NCBI RefSeq assembly: GCF_001611795.1
Contig: NZ_CP015098.1
Coordinates: 8,990,001 to 9,054,000 of the forward strand
Direction: 5' to 3'
DNA: 64,000 nucleotides
From: Streptomyces qaidamensis
Lineage (GTDB): Bacteria; Actinomycetota; Actinomycetes; Streptomycetales; Streptomycetaceae
How positions within the stretch are numbered: position 1 is the first letter of the stretch; the number at the start of each line of letters is the position of its first letter. Positions 62,378 to 64,000 of this stretch are shown in pieces. The notes beneath the pieces are model-generated. The model saw only the letters and a list, made by a program, of their open reading frames with translations, ran no database searches and was not told where the DNA came from. The position numbers were made by a program, and so were the translations under genes.

Positions 62378-63031
62378 GTGAAGATCTTCATCATCGGCAT
62401 CACCGGCGGTATCGGTGGCCTGCTTGCGCAGAGACTGCGCGCTCGGGGAGACGCCGTCCACGGGCTGGTTCGGCGAGAGGACCAGCAGGCTGACCTCGCA
62501 ACCCAAGGCGTGAGCACACGAGTCGGTGATCTCTCCCGCATGACGGTGGACCAACTCGCGGCGTCATTCGGTGACGTCGACGTGATCGTGTTCAGTGCCG
62601 GATCGAATGGTGGCAGCAGGGAAGTCACGACGGCGATCGACGGCGACGGGGTCGTCAAAGCGATCAAAGCTGCCCGCATCGCCGGCGTGGAGCGCTTCGT
62701 GCTGGTGTCGGTGCTCCCGGAATCATGGAGGGAACGCGACCTCGGCGAGGAGGTCGAGTACTACTTCGCCGTGAAGAAGGGCGCAGACGTGGAACTCAGC
62801 CGCAGCGATCTGAACTGGCTGATCCTCCGTCCCTCACTCCTTCTCGACGGCCCGGGAACCGGCACCGTGTCCCTCGGCCCGGCAGAGCTTCACGGTGAGA
62901 TCACTCGCGACGATGTCGCCGCCACCCTCGCCGAACTGCTCCACGAGCCCCGGATCGGCCGGCAGATCCTCGAACTCAACGCCGGGTCGACGCCCATCCA
63001 GGACGCGGTCCGAGCGAACGTCCGCTCTTGA
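62378..63031 (+). CDS. NAD(P)H-binding protein (atypical SDR, NmrA/YwnB-like)
   Basis: A 217-residue Rossmann protein: FIIGITGGIGGLLAQRLRAR is the TGxxGxxG dinucleotide loop, DVDVIVFSAGS the mid-strand, and ERFVLVSVLPESW and SDLNWLILRPSLLLDGPGTG are typical of atypical SDRs that lack the Tyr-x-x-x-Lys catalytic pair. They often act as redox sensors or NADP-dependent reductases. GTG start with GGAG about 9 bases upstream. Single gene. Confidence 0.85.
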   Translation: MKIFIIGITGGIGGLLAQRLRARGDAVHGLVRREDQQADLATQGVSTRVGDLSRMTVDQLAASFGDVDVIVFSAGSNGGSREVTTAIDGDGVVKAIKAARIAGVERFVLVSVLPESWRERDLGEEVEYYFAVKKGADVELSRSDLNWLILRPSLLLDGPGTGTVSLGPAELHGEITRDDVAATLAELLHEPRIGRQILELNAGSTPIQDAVRANVRS

Positions 63032-63219
63032 CCGGCCGGCCGTCCTCACGCAGGTCACCCTTCCAAGCAGGAGACATGCCTCGACGATGCGAGGAGCGGC
63101 GGCAGCAGGGCCCAGACGATCTTGAAAGCGGGGCCGTGGCTCTCGAGTGCGGTGGTTCAGCGGCGGGTGCGGTGGTGCGGTGACGAGGCTGTGCACCCGG
63201 GCGGGCGGCGGCGTAGGCG

Positions 63220-63718
63220 TGAGCGGTGCGGCTCAGTTTGCCGTCGGCGGCGGCGATGATCAATCCTGTCCCGTCGGCGGGTACCGCTCTGTCGATGCTA
63301 GGCAGCCGGGTCTGCGCGCCGAACTCCAGCAGCGCGATCACGGCGACGATTCCGGCGAGCAGGGCCATCCCGGGCAGCCCCCACCAGAACGCGGCCGTCG
63401 CCACCGGTACGTCCACGGCCCGTGCGCCACCGGCCCATCACCTCCCGCCGCCGTGAAGCCCCCGCCACAACACCGCTCACCAGCGGCGCGTCGCCCCACC
63501 ACGGCGCCAGAACGTCCACCGTTTCCACTGTGCCGCCCAAAGTCCCGACACGGTGACAGAAGATCCGCGGGCAGCTCACCGAGGGCAGCCAGGCGTTCAC
63601 GAGGCGCGCGTTCGAGGCTGCGGCGCAGCTCGTGCCTCGCGCTGCGTGCGCCGCAGCAGGCCGCGTGTACGTCGAGGCGATGGCCTTCTTCCTCCTGCCA
63701 GGGGCCGTTGTCGCTCAT
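63220..63718 (-). pseudogene. Membrane protein gene with frameshifts
   Basis: From ATG 63718 the frame reads MSDNGPWQEEEGHRLDVHAA ... ERLAALGELPADLLS. It then continues in another frame as GTLGGTVETVDVLAPWWGDA and VVAGASRRREVMGRW, and in a third as FWWGLPGMALLAGIVAVIAL then LEFGAQTRLP. The order suggests one membrane protein of about 160 residues broken twice. No family name. 63719-64000 has no supported gene. Confidence 0.45.
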
Positions 63719-64000
63719 ACCGTCGGAGCCGTCCAGTCCAGCCACAGCGGCTGCGGCCGGGCACGTGACACCGCGCCCTGAAGGAGCGGGCGAGCTCGAG
63801 TGCCGAATCCGACGCCTCCACATCGGCCCGGACCGCCCGCTGACCGGAAAGCGCGGGGCCACGCGATGCGCCTCCTGCGATGCCCCTGTGTGGTCACAGG
63901 TTGACGGACCGTCATACGCCGGCGGTGAGCTGGAGGACATGTGAACGCTCGGGACGCGCGAGCCGGCGCCGCGGCGCCGGAGAGGGCGCACGACGCTGCG

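Overview
The window looks like a chromosome segment of a Streptomyces-type actinomycete. Base composition is very GC-rich, coding regions have strong GC bias at the third codon position, and GTG/TTG starts are common. Families typical of the genus are present: DUF5302, LAxTG-type sortase substrates, peptidase-inhibitor I36 proteins, class I RNase J, large-subunit KatE and kinases with Pro/Ser linkers. No rRNA, tRNA, CRISPR array or replication origin was recognised. The many decayed genes, IS elements and patchy hypothetical proteins suggest an accessory region or chromosome arm rather than the core.

Layout. 1-5763: end of a fused MFS/spermidine synthase gene, then a glycerolipid block with a TetR regulator coupled to GlpD, facing an alkyl-DHAP-synthase-like flavoenzyme and a diacylglycerol-kinase-family lipid kinase. 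5821-10936: GNAT acetyltransferase, an NlpC/P60-like protein without its cysteine, a two-domain alpha/beta hydrolase, and a divergent MerR regulator with a palindromic operator. 11127-12988: a small membrane protein coupled to a decayed NB-ARC/TPR STAND gene. 13016-21968: orphan barstar, KatE, a decayed esterase, a coupled three-gene ABC exporter, a glyoxalase relic, and a membrane Ser/Thr kinase. 22025-29600: GH16-like protein, DCC-family protein, sigma-like/ricin-lectin fusion, SulP relic, I36 inhibitor with lipoprotein, sortase-anchored trypsin-like protease, and a secreted protein. 29800-38222: DUF4246 protein, FdhF/YdeP molybdoenzyme with an SRPBCC protein, APC permease, and aldehyde dehydrogenase. 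38696-41026: an IS630-family element interrupted by a complete IS3-family element. 41102-48480: small hypotheticals, cyclophilin, a decayed two-component module, a winged-helix regulator with its membrane partner and three operators, MFS, Nudix and PNPOx proteins. 48668-53772: a lipoprotein, then the most interesting locus, a membrane protein/nucleoside-phosphorylase/membrane protein operon divergent from a Nudix-HTH regulator. 53750-57833: NhaA relic and an I36 cluster built around a receptor-like kinase that carries an I36 ectodomain. 58013-64000: repeats, decayed genes including a whole spermidine synthase, RNase J, a tiny membrane peptide, and an NAD(P)-binding protein.

How the parts fit. 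Two loci (11127-12988 and 49591-53001) share a design: a membrane protein and a soluble signalling or effector protein carry the same short Gly/Asn- or Ser/Gly-rich beta-type motif. This looks like assembly of a membrane-tethered conflict or defence complex. The second locus appears intact and has a perfect 7-7-7 inverted repeat in its 63-bp divergent promoter region. That repeat is a plausible operator for the neighbouring NrtR-like Nudix regulator, which would tie the nucleoside-phosphorylase effector to nucleotide or ADP-ribose sensing. The I36 cluster (54604-57833) is a second coherent module: FHA-like protein, kinase with external I36 domain, and two secreted I36 proteins.
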